A stretch of DNA of 64,000 nt from Tetranychus cinnabarinus (GCA_022266195.1 WHVY01000003.1:3596001-3660000); one strand, 5' to 3'. Positions 37,086 to 49,149 are shown, counted from the stretch's first letter. Numbers and translations: made by a program. The notes: generated by a model not told the origin, from the sequence alone.

Positions 37086-37902
37086 AAGTCAGATGAAAAA
37101 TGAATGGTGAAAATCAATTGAAGTTCATATTTGGTAGGCAATGAAGTAGATTTTACTACCGTTACAATGATTTTGTAGGCTAAAAGTATAAAAACCAAGA
37201 TTAGAAAGCAATTCGGTAATATTTAAACAAAAACTTCAATTCACCTTAATGATTCCCAATAGATTTGAATGTATTTAAAAAACTTCAAAATAAGTTGATT
37301 GTATCTATTTAAATTATCAGCTGGTTGAAACATCCACAAAAATTACAGCGCCAAATACGAGAAATATCAAGGCTTGAGTAATTTTCCATGAAATTAAAGG
37401 AAAGACATACAAAGCACATTATTGGTAAACAATCAAGAGAAATGTGATTTGATTCAATTGAAGAGCTTATAAATCACAAGAGATTGGAAGTCAGGTATTA
37501 AATTGTCAACGCTAAATAAAGTTCAATCAAACCAATCGAATGATCCAATTTTTTGTCATTGCCATCTGCTAAAAAATTTTTTAGTTTGAAATTAAATGTG
37601 ATTTTGATCTTAAGGAATGAGAAATTAATGATTTAATTGATTTAATTAAATGCCGTTTTATTATTTCTCTGATAGCTTGGTTAAAGATTACATTTAAAAC
37701 TCTTAAATCTAACGAGACTTTAAATTTAAAAAGCGCGGTCAAGGTTTTATTTATGTATTACTTCCTGGATCTTGTCCCTAGATGTCTGATCTTTAGATTT
37801 TCTTTGTCCTCATCTTAGGGTGTGGCATGGTTTAATTCATTTTATTGACTTCATTGGTTTCATTGATACTTTTGTATATTTAACTCTTAATTAGTTGAAA
37901 TT
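37086..37902. promoter_or_regulatory. Divergent upstream region of the 187-aa gene and TCERG1
   Basis: 817 bp between divergent starts; expected to hold both promoters. No ORF of note. Confidence 0.5.
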
Positions 37903-40900
37903 ATGTTGCTATCAAATTTTCCTCCATTTAGTGTTCCACCATCTGTTGCCCTGAACCCTGCTCAAGCTGCGCTTTGGGCACATCCAATGTTAGGTAATGT
38001 TGCTAATTTTGATCCAGCTAGACAAAATCTGATGTTACAAATAGATCCTGAGATACGGCTTGCTGCAGCAGAGTGGACTGAATATAAAACTCCAGAAGGC
38101 AAACCATACTATTTTAGCTCGAAAACTAAACAATCAGTCTGGGACAAACCTAAAGCTCTTAGTGATCTCGAAGGTATTTGGATTCTTGAAGCTTACCAAG
38201 ATATATCTTCTAACTCTTTTGTTTTGCATTTTTAGATGCGATTAATAAAGTGAAAGCGCAACAAGAAGAATTGGCAGCTAAAGCAAGTCAAGCAAATTTA
38301 GAAAATCAGACAAACAAAAACAGTGAGGTAAGATCAGATGGAAGTTCTGATGTCGTCATTATTGACCCAACTGGGCAAGGTCTGGTGTTACAAGTAGATC
38401 CTGAGATACGACTTGCTGCTTCAGAGTGGACGGAATATAAAACTCCAGAAGGCAAACCATACTATTTTAGCTCGAAAACAAAGCAATCAGTCTGGGATAA
38501 ACCTAAAGCTCTTGAAGACCTCGAAGGTACTCGATTTATTCAAACCAAGGATTATTTTAACAACAATACTTAACCATTTTTTTCATATCTACAGAAGCGA
38601 TCAATAAGGTGAAAGCGCAACAAGAAGAGCTAGCAGCCAAAGCAAATCAAGCTAATCTAGTGAATCAGTCAAATAAAAACAGTGAGGTAAGATCTGAAGG
38701 AAGCTCTGATGCCAATGTCGCTTCCAATGAGGAAAAACTTTCAGAGGATAACGCTGCGGTGAAAAAGCCTGAACAGCCCAGAGATAAATCGAAACCTATT
38801 TCGAGTACACCTGTCTCTGGAACTCCTTGGTAAGTTGTAACTTGATGAATTTGCTAGAATTAGCTGAAGATTCACTGCAAATCGCTATTAAATGCAAATT
38901 TTGTGCTAAATCTAATATTTCAATGTTTTTTTAGGTGCGTCGTTTGGACTGGTGATAACAAAGTATTCTTTTATAATCCTAGTACCAAAACGTCAGTTTG
39001 GGAAAGACCACCTGATCTCAAAAACAGGCCGGAAGTAGACAAATTGGTTAAAGCACCACCCAAACCAGATGATCCATCGGCTTCTCCTCCACAGGAGAAA
39101 CGTCCGGCTGAAAATGAAGAAGAGAAAGTCGTCAAGAAACAAAAGTAAGACTATTTTCATTATTTATACATATGATGTATGTTATCATTATTCAGAGGAA
39201 TGTAAACAGAATTTTTTGGTTTATTCAGGAAAGCTGATGAGGAAATGGAAAAGGAAAACAAAAAAGATCCATCCACCGATATACAAATAATCGCTGCAAA
39301 ACAACGAGAAACCATTCCCTTAGAAGAACGGACTCAAATGTTTAGAGCTATGTTGGTTGAAAAGGAGGTAAATCGCAATTGTTGAATTGATCTTTGCATC
39401 GTTTTGATCCTTATCTTACATTGTTGCTTCCAGGTTTCAGCTTTCTCGACGTGGGAAAAAGAGTTACAAAAGATCGTATTTGATTCGAGATATCTATTGC
39501 TAACATCGAAGGAGAGAAAGCAAGTATTTGATAAGTATGTTAAGGAAAAGGCTGAAGAAGAACGTCGGGAAAAGCGTCAAAGGATTAAACAACAGAGAGA
39601 TGAGTTTAGAAAATTACTGGAAGAAGCTAATGTTACTTACAAAACAAGCTTCCATGATTTTGCTCACAAATATTCTAAGGATGAGCGATACAGGGCTATT
39701 GACAAACAAAAAGATCGTGAGAATCTTTTTAACGATTATATTTCTGAATTGAGACGCAAAGAGAAGGAGGAAAAAGCCGCCCAACGAGAAAAGGTAATTG
39801 TAGTTTCTTTTTTTACCAATCTGTTTTATTTACAGCTCAAAATTTCTTCATCTGCATCAACATCTCTGTTACTAATTAATAATGAATTTCTTTCCCTTTT
39901 TCTTTCAAAAAATTCAACCATGTTTAATAATTATGCACTCTAATCATTCTTTAACGAATCAAGTATCATTTTAAAATGATATTAATTTTATCTCAGCTAA
40001 TTCATAATTTAATTCACAGCAAAATTTAACATTTCACAGCTAAGGTAAACTCTCCAAGGGAAAAGAGACTTCAAATGACTTCATGGAGCATTGATACCCT
40101 AAGCCAAACCATTTTTGGACAGTAATTAGCTTAATATTTTTGTTCATTTCTTTATTTCTTTGATCTTTGATTCATTTTCTGGATTTCATTGTTCTTCTCT
40201 CTCTCTCTCTCTCTTTCTAGAAGAGAACAAAACTTTCTTATCTTTGAATGATATTAGATTGATTGGGTTATTCTTGATGCTTATATTAACAAACAATACT
40301 CCAATTCAGATCTTGGTCTTCTTTGAATGAAGGTTGCAAAGTAAAATTCGAACTTTGATCTCTTTGTCTTGTTATAAGGATCCTCTGACGTTTACATCGA
40401 AAAGCGAATTAGCTTTAAGTTCATGAGTTTACTTTATTTTTAGTATTTCTTATTTCTAATGCATATTTTTAATCTTTTCATGTGTTTCTTGATCATTTTA
40501 TTTTAGGCCAAACAAGGTTTTATTGAGCTTTTAAAAGAGCAGAAAAACTTGGACCGGTACTCCAAGTGGTTTGATGTTAAAGAAAAGATCCGAGATGATC
40601 CTCGTTATAAAGCGCTGGACAGCAGCAGTGCTCGAGAAGATACCTTTAAAAGCTATGTCAGCGGTCTTTCATCACATCGAAATGATGGAAATGACGGTGG
40701 CTCTGGAGGTGATCGTAAGGATGAAAATGTCGATGGCAAAGATGCTAGAGAAAAAGAAAAGCAAGAAGCCATCGAAGCTAGTTTACGAGAACGTGAAAAG
40801 GAAGTTGCTCGTGAACTTTCAACTCATCTACGAGAAAGAGACAAGGAACGGGAACAGCATAAGCATGCCGAAGCTGTGGAACATTTTAATGCTCTTTTGG

Positions 40901-41475
40901 CCGATCTCATCCGCAATCCTGATGTTTCTTGGAGAGAAGGTAAAAAAATGTTGAAGAAAGATCATCGTTGGGATTTGGTCGATTCTTTAGATCGTGATGA
41001 GAAAGAAAAACTTTTCAATGATCATATTGACAATCTTTATAAAAAGAAGCGAGAAAAATTCCGTGAGCTTTTAGACGAAGTGCGGGAAATAACATTGACC
41101 TCAACATGGAGAGATATTCGACGATCCATTAAAGATGATCCCAGATACATCAAATTTTCTTCTAGTGACAGAAAATGTGAGCGAGAATTCAAAGAGTACA
41201 TGAAAGACAAATTGACTTTGGCCAAAAACCAATTTAGAGAATTATTAAAAGAGACCAAAATAATAACTTATAAATCCAAGAAAATGATTGAAGACTCAGA
41301 ACAACATCTACAAGATATTGTTGCCATACTCCAGAATGATAAACGATATCTTATTTTGGACTGTATTGAAGACGAAAGACGTCATCTCCTTATGTCTTAC
41401 ATTGACGAGTTGGATCGGAAAGGGCCTCCTCCTCCTCCAACTGCCTCTGAACCTGTTCGACGGCCAACAAAATAA
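37903..41475 (+). CDS. TCERG1: Transcription elongation regulator 1 (CA150), three WW and six FF domains
   Basis: A nuclear factor coupling RNA polymerase II elongation with splicing; FF repeats bind the phosphorylated Pol II tail. Seven exons, 37903-38173, 38236-38526, 38595-38829, 38935-39144, 39229-39367, 39434-39793 and 40507-41475, give 824 aa. WW1 (about 58-83) and WW2 (about 155-180) are the same sequence, WTEYKTPEGKPYYFSSKTKQ, and the linkers after them are near-copies too. WW3 is the TCERG1-specific TPWCVVWTGDNKVFFYNP. The FF array begins at VSAFSTWEKELQKIVFD and runs to the end; the C-terminus GPPPPPTASEPVRRPTK is almost as in human TCERG1. Human TCERG1 is longer (about 1100 aa), mainly because of its Gln/Ala-rich N-terminus, absent here. 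The intron 39794-40506 carries a (CT)n tract. Confidence 0.95.
40196..40213 (+). repeat. (CT)n microsatellite in a TCERG1 intron
   Basis: An uninterrupted CT tract followed by TTTCTAG, which resembles a strong polypyrimidine tract and acceptor about 290 bp before the true acceptor at 40506. Its use would read into a stop within ten codons. Confidence 0.85.
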
Positions 41476-41745
41476 TGATTTGACCAATTTAGTGATTCAA
41501 ATACTACATATACAACCAACGGAATGTTCTTTATGATCGAATTAACATTTATCTTGTCATTTCTTCACTTTTTCACTTTCATCTAATTTGAAAGTTTAAC
41601 GTCCTGCTCTTTCTCATTTCAATATTTGAAATACGCCATTGGATTATGCTTCACACAAATTTATAAACACAATGCTAATCTAGTGGTTCCAGCAACTATA
41701 CAAATAGTCTTTAAGTTATATTAGCTATTTATGACTCCTACCAAA
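41476..41745. other. TCERG1 3' flank
   Basis: Expected 3' UTR; ends where the duplicated SLC25A38 3' sequence begins. Confidence 0.4.
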
Positions 41746-42075
41746 ACATTTTTCATCCCTTTTCTCCCATTTCCTATCTTTTTTCACTCACTGTTACAAT
41801 TTACAGAATTTTTTGCTTTAGCTTGCCTTCTCAATCAAATTTTGTAAATGTAATTTGAGACAAGCAATAAGACTTGTACGTTTGAATAAATCACATGATT
41901 CATCAAGTTTATTGTGTTCATTTTTGTTCGACGCGACACGACATGACAAACATTTAAGAGAATGGAACATTGGATGGAATACTATAAAAATTACATGATG
42001 AAATGACCCTTCGATAAATGACCTTGATACCTGTGTCATGTGATGTTTAGTTTTTATCAGATTCTTGAATGAACT
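41746..42075. repeat. Diverged direct repeat of the SLC25A38 3' end (copy A)
   Basis: Aligns by eye over about 320 bp with 42418-42740, which holds the 3' UTR and the last codons of SLC25A38. Shared landmarks include GAATTTTTTGCTTTAGCTTG and the end GTTTAGTTTTTATCAGAT followed by TTGAATGA. The corresponding codons in copy A are not attached to a gene. Confidence 0.75.
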
Positions 42076-42079
42076 ATTT

Positions 42080-42415
42080 CACTCGTTTAAATAGCAAGTC
42101 CCGACTAGAGCTTCGCTGAAAATATATGGATCAAAATTTGATGCGGTTTGTTGATCCAAAACAAGTTTTAGACGCGCACGTCCATCCAGAGTAGTAAGCA
42201 GCCCATTGACAACTCTACGTTGGATTTTCTTTGGACTGTCTATTTATTACACGCATATTCGTATCCTTGGACTTCACAAAGGTTATAAAGTGACTTGGAA
42301 TTGTTATCAAACATTATGGTTAACACCATTTTCATGGAGCAATTAAAACTTATCCACTTCTGTTTATGATATAAAAGATTAACAGATCTTGATAAATTAG
42401 CTGATTATAAATAAC
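42080..42415 (-). pseudogene. Glutamine synthetase fragment fused to a copy of its 5' flank
   Basis: 42083-42165 matches the last codons and stop region of glutamine synthetase (33033-33115) in the same orientation, including GAGCTTCGCTGA and GATGCGG. From about 42190 to 42415 the sequence instead matches the region upstream of the gene (34330-34560), with shared stretches such as ACACGCATATTCGTATC and GATATAAAAGATTA. The whole coding middle is missing, so this is a broken copy with a large internal deletion. It cannot make enzyme. Confidence 0.75.
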
Positions 42416-42710
42416 ATAGCATTTTGCATCCATCTTTTTCATTTCCCGATTTTTCCACTCACAGTTACAATTCACAGAATTTTTTTGCTTTAGCTTGCGA
42501 TATTAATCAAGCTATGTAATTCGATACAAGCAATTAAATCTTTACACTTGAATGAGTCGATTTATAAAATTTATTGTTTAAATTAATGAAAGCTCGTTTT
42601 TGTTAGACTTTACAAACATTTAAAAAATGGCACATTCAAGACTATAAAAGCCTATGATGGAATGGTCCTTTGTTCGTGATAATGATATTTGTATTATTAA
42701 TAAATGACAT

Positions 42711-43706
42711 TTAGTTTTTATCAGATCTTTGAATGAGAAATTCAAATATAGTCCATGTAAGGGCAGTCATGAGAGTTCTTCTGATAATTCTAGGAGTAAG
42801 GCCTCGAAATACGTCACCGTCTTTATAAATAATCTTGATTGTTTGACTTATACTAAAATATCTTTGAGGTTCAATTTGAATTCGGGTTTTAACGACATCT
42901 GCAGGATGGGTGACAGTAGAAGCAAATAAACCAGCAATCAATCCACAGACGAAAGTTTTAAAAGAACGAGGCAATAATTCAGGGGAATTTTGTTTACCAT
43001 TAACCAATGTTTGTTTTAATTGCGAATAACATAGATAATATAATCCCGAGAATGGAACATCACGAAAAAGGGTTGGTAATAAGCCACGAAATGATCCTTT
43101 GAATCCTTCACTTTGATAAATATTTTTAATTGCAATCCAAACATTGACATAAGAAAATAGTCCACTTTCATATCGAGTTTTTATAACAGTCACTGGTAAA
43201 AGAGTTATAACAGTCACAGTGCGAGCTGTGAATCCCAACAGCATGGCTTCGATCGGTTTCGGCTGCTTAGGATTTTTTAAAAGTTTAATTGATAAGTAAT
43301 CTAGAGTTCCAAAATATATACCAACACCTGGTACACAACGGATTAGTGACTGAAAAAGGAATAAGGTAGAATTTAACATGTTGCTTCACTTGACAAGACT
43401 ATTAAGAATCCCATCAGTTCATGATAACTATAAATAATTGAATAAAAATTTTACAAAATTTATACATACCGGGATAGTTCCTTTCCATAGACCAGGTAAC
43501 CTTTCTTTCTTGACAACTTGGACCATCACTTGAAACATTCCTAGTTTTTTTGTTTTTCCATGTTGATTTAAAACAATTGAAGATTGACTCTGCATTCGAG
43601 TCTTAATCAAATCCAAGGGCTGGAACAATAAAGTTGAACACGTTCCGCTTAAAGATCCATAAACAAATGATCGAATGGTGGGATTTCGTATTTCCAAAAC
43701 AGACAT
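42711..43706 (-). CDS. SLC25A38: Mitochondrial glycine carrier
   Basis: An inner-membrane carrier that imports glycine for haem synthesis (yeast Hem25). Exons 43706-43470 and 43349-42711 join in phase 0 (CCG|GTATGT, TTTTTCAG) to give 291 aa, a normal carrier length. Three repeats carry PX[DE]XX[KR] signatures: QPLDLIKTRMQ, LPVTVIKTRYE (Val in place of the acidic residue, as in SLC25A38) and HPADVVKTRIQ. Family-specific segments are GSLSGTCSTLLFQPLDLIKT, RCVPGVGIYFGTLDYL, VIKTRYESG and RRTLMTALTWTIFEF. The last codons and 3' UTR have a diverged copy about 660 bp downstream (copy A). Confidence 0.95.
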
Positions 43707-44667
43707 GTTGTCAAAATGAAAGTTTCTTTAGCCGGGTAACAAGTGGTAACAGATTGGAACCAAATCAAGGCAGGAATTGAATTAGATGAATCTCCAAGCA
43801 ACTAACATTGATAGATGAGAAGGTCAAAATGATTTAATAACGACGATAACTCAAATTTCAATGATTATTTTTCAATTGGTTGAAAAAGGAAACGTTTCCA
43901 AAAACATTATGGTAAGCTGTTTTGGTGAGAGAGTCATCTTTCGGACTGCAGGCAATGGTTCCCGAGAAAATCTTTTAAAGTTCTTAGACTTTGAGTTTTT
44001 CTTGTAGACACCTAAGGAAAGAATATAGGATTAGGAAACACATAAATTCTGATACCCTTGAAATTTCTTATTCACAATGAATTATGAATTCTGTTAATAA
44101 AGAACAATTCAAAGTACAATTTACTTGTTTATCAAATAAAGAGAAAATCTTACCTGCTTTTATCAATAATTAGACTAATCAGCGGTTTAATTACCATATT
44201 TTTAGTCTCACTGCAATTACTAATTAGACCTTGATTATATCAAAACTAGATTAGTTTCCTGGTGCATAATAAGATAAACAATAAACCATTGAACCAGCTG
44301 GTAATGTAGACAAATTGGTTGTAGCATTGGAACAGGTTGAGGTTGGAGAGACCCTTTTTTGACTTTCATTCATGCAAACTCTCTCTTTTCCAATAACTAG
44401 GCTTATATTTTTGCTCTCACTCTCATATGCATAGAAATATTTTGATTGCTGAATCAATAAAAAAGTCTGTCAGTCCATACTTAACTAACTAATACAACAG
44501 TTAATTATCAAGAGAAATATAAACTCGAAAATACATGATATAAGATGCAATTTAGCAATCCTTGATTCGAACCAGTGCGAGTTGCAGAGCCATCTATTGA
44601 GATATAAAGATTAACTTGTAGCGTTGAAGGTAAGAGTTTTAACTACCAGTTACCAAGTTGTTATTAA
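43707..44667. other. Intergenic stretch upstream of SLC25A38
   Basis: No confident gene. A 68-codon minus-strand ORF at 44251-44457 has no partner exons or recognisable domain. Confidence 0.4.
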
Positions 44668-47335
44668 TACTAAAAAGACACAATTATACATGAATTGACT
44701 CAAATGGGCAAAGAACGGGTAAAAATTAATTCCATGCAATTGTGCGTTTGTAAGGATATGAACACTGAATGCATTTGTGTGATTTGAGAATTCCTCTGAT
44801 CCACAGTTTTCGAGGGAATCGAGGTCAAAGTTGCAACTTCGATCGCCTTTTTTTCAGCTATGGAAGCAGAATTTTTGATGAAACTCATCACATTGACATA
44901 ACTTGCGATGATCAACCAGAAAATACACTTATTTTGAGAAAATGGACTTTTATTTTTCTGCAAAACAGATTAGTTCACTTTTGAGTTAAAGCGATTTATT
45001 TCTGTGGCCTTTTTAGTTAGAGACTTGAAACTTATTAATTGTTCGTAAAAACTGTTGGCTTTCATCAGGTATTCAAAATTTTTCACAATTTGACAACGGT
45101 TCTCTTGATTTTGGCCATAGGCATTAAAACTTTGAGACTCAATAATTCGAGAATGGCATCATTTACAATCATCATTCTTTCACCAATTTGATCCTTTAGT
45201 AATTAATAGTTTGATTCAATTCAATAACTTTTCATTGGCGCTTTTGGGTCTTTATTTTTGTGGTTTAAAGGTACAAGTAACAACTTATTAAACAAAAAAG
45301 CTCATCATAACACATATCTTGGTAAATAAACCACTTTTCTGGTTAAACTTGCATTTTCTGGTAAAATGCAATGCAAAAATTATTGCAAAAGGCTCGAACA
45401 TTTGAGTAAAGATTAGAGACTTGGCAAGTTTGTAGGGACATGAAAACTGATCCCATCGATACTATTAAATAATTCATCCGATGGACGGTTTTCTAGAAAA
45501 TCAAGGTCAAAGTTGAAACTTCGATCGACTTTTCTTCAGCTATGGAAGCAAATTTTTTGATGAAATTCATTTAACTGGTCTTAATTTAGATGATCAACCA
45601 GAAAATACAATTATTTTGAGAAATTGGACTTTTCTTTTTCTGTAAAACAGATTAGTTCGATTTTGAGTTAAAGCGATTTATTTCTGTGGCCGTTTTAGTT
45701 AAAGATCCGAAACTTATTAATTGTTTATAAAAATTGTTGGCTTTCATCAGGGATTAAATATTTTTGACAATTTAACAACGGTTCTCTTGATTTTGGCCAT
45801 TGGCCTCAAAACTTTGAGCATCAATAATTCGAGAATGGCATCACCTACAGTCATTTTTCTTTCACCTAACATTAGATTGCACTATCGGCTATAACAGTGT
45901 GTGACTGAATACCGAATGAAATCTGAGCTGATTCATTTAATAATGAAGATTCTTCTTATGGATAAAATTTGTGCTTAGCTTTATAAATCAAGTCTCAAAT
46001 CTGATAACATAATTATTATAATGGTATAACTTTTTCTGTTGAATTTTGAATGATTTGATGTTTCAATATATTACAGTTCATAATGAAATCTAGTGTTGGG
46101 TCAAAGAATGATGACTGTAGATGACATCATTCTCGAAATATTGAGACTCAAAGTTTTTAGTCCAATGGCCAATATCAAGAGACCTGTTACTAAATTGAAA
46201 AAGAGATTTGATGCATGATGTGTAACAACATTTTTTATGGGCAAATCATAATTTTCAACTCTCTAACTTTTACGTACACAAGAAGAGATCGGTTTAATTG
46301 AAAATCGAACTAACCTCTTGTACACAAAACAGGAAATTTTATTTCTCGAAATAAGTGCATTTTCTGGTTGCTCATCAAAAGTCACATCAGGAAAATTGAG
46401 TTCCATGAAAAAATCTACTTCCATAGCTGAAGAAAAGCGATCGAAGTTTAAACTTTGACCTTGATTTTCTCGAAAACCGTTAATCGGATGAATTATTTAA
46501 TAGTATCGATGGGATCAGTTTTCATGTCCCTACAAACTTGCCAAGTCTCTAATCTTTACTCAAATGTTCGAGCCTTTTGCAATAATTTTTGCATTGCATT
46601 TTACCAGAAAATGCAAGTTTAACCAGAAAAGTGGTTTATTTACCAAGATATGTGTTATGATGAGCTTTTTTGTTTAATAAGTTGTTACTTGTACCTTTAA
46701 ACCACAAAAATAAAGACCCAAAAGCGCCAATGAAAAGTTATTGAATTGAATCAAACTATTAATTACTAAAGGATCAAATTGGTGAAAGAATGATGATTGT
46801 AAATGATGCCATTCTCGAATTATTGAGTCTCAAAGTTTTAATGCCTATGGCCAAAATCAAGAGAACCGTTGTCAAATTGTGAAAAATTTTGAATACCTGA
46901 TGAAAGCCAATAGTTTTTACGGACAATTAATAAGTTTCAAGTCTCTAACTAAAACGGTCACAGAAATAAATCGCTTTAACTCAAAAGTGAACTAATCTGT
47001 TTTGCAGAAAAAGAAAAGTCCATTTTCTCAAAACAAGTGTATTTTCTGGTTGATCATCGCAAGTTATGTCAATGTGATGAGTTTCATCAAAAATTCTGCT
47101 TCCATAACTGAAAAAAAGGCGATCGAAGTTGCAACTTTGACCTCGATTCCCTCGAAAACTGTGGATCAGAGGAATTCTCAAATCACACAAATGCATTCAG
47201 TGTTCATATTGTTACAAAATAACAGATTCTAAATTGGGAAGAAACTAAGTTTTACCCATTTTCGTCCATTCGTGTCAATTTATGTACAATCAAAGCAAAT
47301 TCGTGCACACTTGTGTTAATTGTGTCTTTTTAGTA
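44668..47335. mobile_element. 2.7-kb foldback (palindromic) element with duplicated internal modules
   Basis: Two arms of about 1.2 kb are reverse complements around a loop near 45880-46090. The outer ends are TACTAAAAAGACACAATTA and its reverse complement at 47317-47335. Each arm contains two diverged copies of one module of about 440 bp: 44756-45195 and 45420-45875 in the left arm, mirrored at 46785-47215 and 46095-46545. The modules are separated by a near-identical spacer. The same small open frame therefore appears on + at 44769 and on - at 47196; both are by-products. I found no transposase and no clear target-site duplication. Module R2 is more diverged than the others in part of its length. 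Confidence 0.85.
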
Positions 47336-48378
47336 ACAACCAGTTTTACCATGATAAAGCATGATAAGTAACATTTCTGTTCAATTAATAAATCAATAAT
47401 GATACTCATTAATTCTCACTTCTATTACAATAAAAGTAAATTATTGAAAAAAACTTATTAGGAAAAGGTGAGAAGTTTCAAAGCTAACTTAACAACTGCT
47501 GCTAAATTTTGCTCAACTTGGTTTTTGTTGAACAGTTTTCGTGCGGTGTTGCTCAAAAATATAAGTTTTAGTTTCAGCTGAATTTAATTACTTGCTATGT
47601 AAACAAGTTATCAATGAGCATTGAAAAATTCCCTTACTAATTGATCGACATTAGACTATTGCGATCGTAAATCACTTTCCACTAAGTTTATTCCAGATTT
47701 GTTCCATTTCGATGAGTAGTTGAAGTTAAATGAATAGTTGATTGATTCTTCCGGGTTAATTTAATCTAATTCTCACATGGCCTAGAGTTTGTGATTACAA
47801 TTTCATATTTAATGATCCAAATACCTTAGAAATTCAGATTGTGAAGTAAAAATGTTTATTAAGTAGACCATTTAATGGATATTATGAAAGTCAATTGTTC
47901 ATGTTTAAACATTAAAAAGATTAACTTGTTGTAAACAGACATGTTTGCGTTGAAACGAGTTATTTCAAATATGAAACAACCATCAATCGCAAATCAATTG
48001 TTAACAAGTAATTTAACCAGAAAACGATTTCATCCGATGATCATTGACAATAGGAAAAAAACATTAACCTGATCGTAGTAAAATGAACAATAAGTTAATC
48101 AGCCAATATGTGGATTAGCCAAATTCAAAAGGAGTTAAGTTAATATCAAAATAAAGTGAAAATAAGCAGCAACTTGGATCAAGTAAATGTGCTTTCACTT
48201 TTGTCCCGATCTTTCAACAGCCAAGTTGAACCAGCCTCTGTCTTGATCTACTTTCCAATCAATCAAAGTCGATTTTGTAAATTGTGATGAATTTAAATGT
48301 TCCCTCGTCTAGTTAACTAGAATATATACTTTATAAATCAATCAGTAATCGTTGACCAACGTTAAAATATTTTATACA
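47336..48378. other. Upstream region of the Gly/His-rich secreted protein gene
   Basis: AT-rich, no ORF. The last 60 bp hold the core promoter. Confidence 0.5.
48322..48346 (+). promoter_or_regulatory. Probable TATA core promoter
   Basis: TATATACTTTATAAAT (two overlapping TATA-like boxes) is followed by ATCAGTAATC, an arthropod initiator-like TCAGT, just before ATG 48379. The short, TATA-driven leader suits a highly expressed secreted protein. The start site is inferred, not measured. Confidence 0.5.
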
Positions 48379-49149
48379 ATGATGTTATCCTGTTTTATAC
48401 TCATCAGTTTACTCGTCCACCTACTTGATGGCAAAAAATATGGAGGAACCAATGTGGTTATCAGTGATTCGGGTGGCTGTGGCCATGGTTGGTCCGGTGG
48501 TTGTGGTGGTGGCAAGGGAAACATCATTATAACTAAAGGAGGTAAAAAAGGCAAAGGAAGTAACATAATTGTAACTGGAGGTGGCGGTTGTTGCGGGGGA
48601 GACAGCTGGAAGTCACATGGTCCATGGAAGCCTGTGATTGTTCCTATCAAGGTTCCTTCTTACCATTCAAATTGGCCGTTAACCAATTGGCCTCACACTT
48701 CCTCGTGGGTTCATCATACTTTAGGTCATAACAATCATGGCCATGACCATGGTCATCATCACCATGCCAAACATGGACACCATCTTCACCATTCTCATCA
48801 CTTACCGCACCATCCACCACACCATCCACCTCATCATTCACCTCACCATTCACATGCTCATCATGCACCTCACCCTCACATTGATCATCATTCATTGGAC
48901 CTTCTCAATTGGGATAAAGCTGAACCTGTATTAACACACTTGGATAAACACGATTCCTTGTTGTCAGCACATACTTGGGAGGACAGTCATCACCACCTTC
49001 ATGGGGAGCCTGAGATATCATTGGACCATAAATCACTTTGGGGTGATTGGATTGGATCATCTTCATTATCGGCCGCTTGGTCAAAGAAAAATGATTTTGG
49101 TTCTATTGATGATTTAGTTGAAGACTCGTGGAATCAAGTTTGGAGATAA
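48379..49149 (+). CDS. Secreted Gly- and His-rich protein (structural or metal-binding), unrecognised
   Basis: 256 aa, single exon. The first residues MMLSCFILISLLVHLLDG form a signal peptide. Residues about 20-85 are Gly-rich, with repeats of the type NVVISDSGG / NIIITKGG / NIIVTGGGG and Cys pairs (GGCGHGWSGGCGGG, GGCCGG). Residues about 115-175 are a His block of HH, HHP and GHDHG units (LPHHPPHHPPHHSPHH). The C-terminal part is ordinary, with Trp/Asp/Leu-rich segments. Such composition is seen in arthropod cuticle, silk-associated and secreted metal-binding proteins; no domain fixes the role. I prefer the ATG at 48379 because it starts the signal peptide; upstream in-frame sequence lacks an ATG. 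Histidine density suggests Zn/Cu binding (inference). Confidence 0.75.
   Translation: MMLSCFILISLLVHLLDGKKYGGTNVVISDSGGCGHGWSGGCGGGKGNIIITKGGKKGKGSNIIVTGGGGCCGGDSWKSHGPWKPVIVPIKVPSYHSNWPLTNWPHTSSWVHHTLGHNNHGHDHGHHHHAKHGHHLHHSHHLPHHPPHHPPHHSPHHSHAHHAPHPHIDHHSLDLLNWDKAEPVLTHLDKHDSLLSAHTWEDSHHHLHGEPEISLDHKSLWGDWIGSSSLSAAWSKKNDFGSIDDLVEDSWNQVWR

Noticed and set aside
44251..44457. 68-aa minus-strand ORF with a Ser/Thr-rich middle
   Set aside because: No partner exon, signal peptide or recognisable domain.
44545..44605. Minus-strand stretch with a GGTTCGAATCA B-box-like sequence
   Set aside because: Neighbouring bases do not form T-arm, anticodon or acceptor stems, so it is not a tRNA.
44769..44984. 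71-aa ORF repeated almost exactly at 47196-46981 on the other strand
   Set aside because: It is a by-product of the palindromic element: the same DNA read in mirrored arms, with no other coding evidence.
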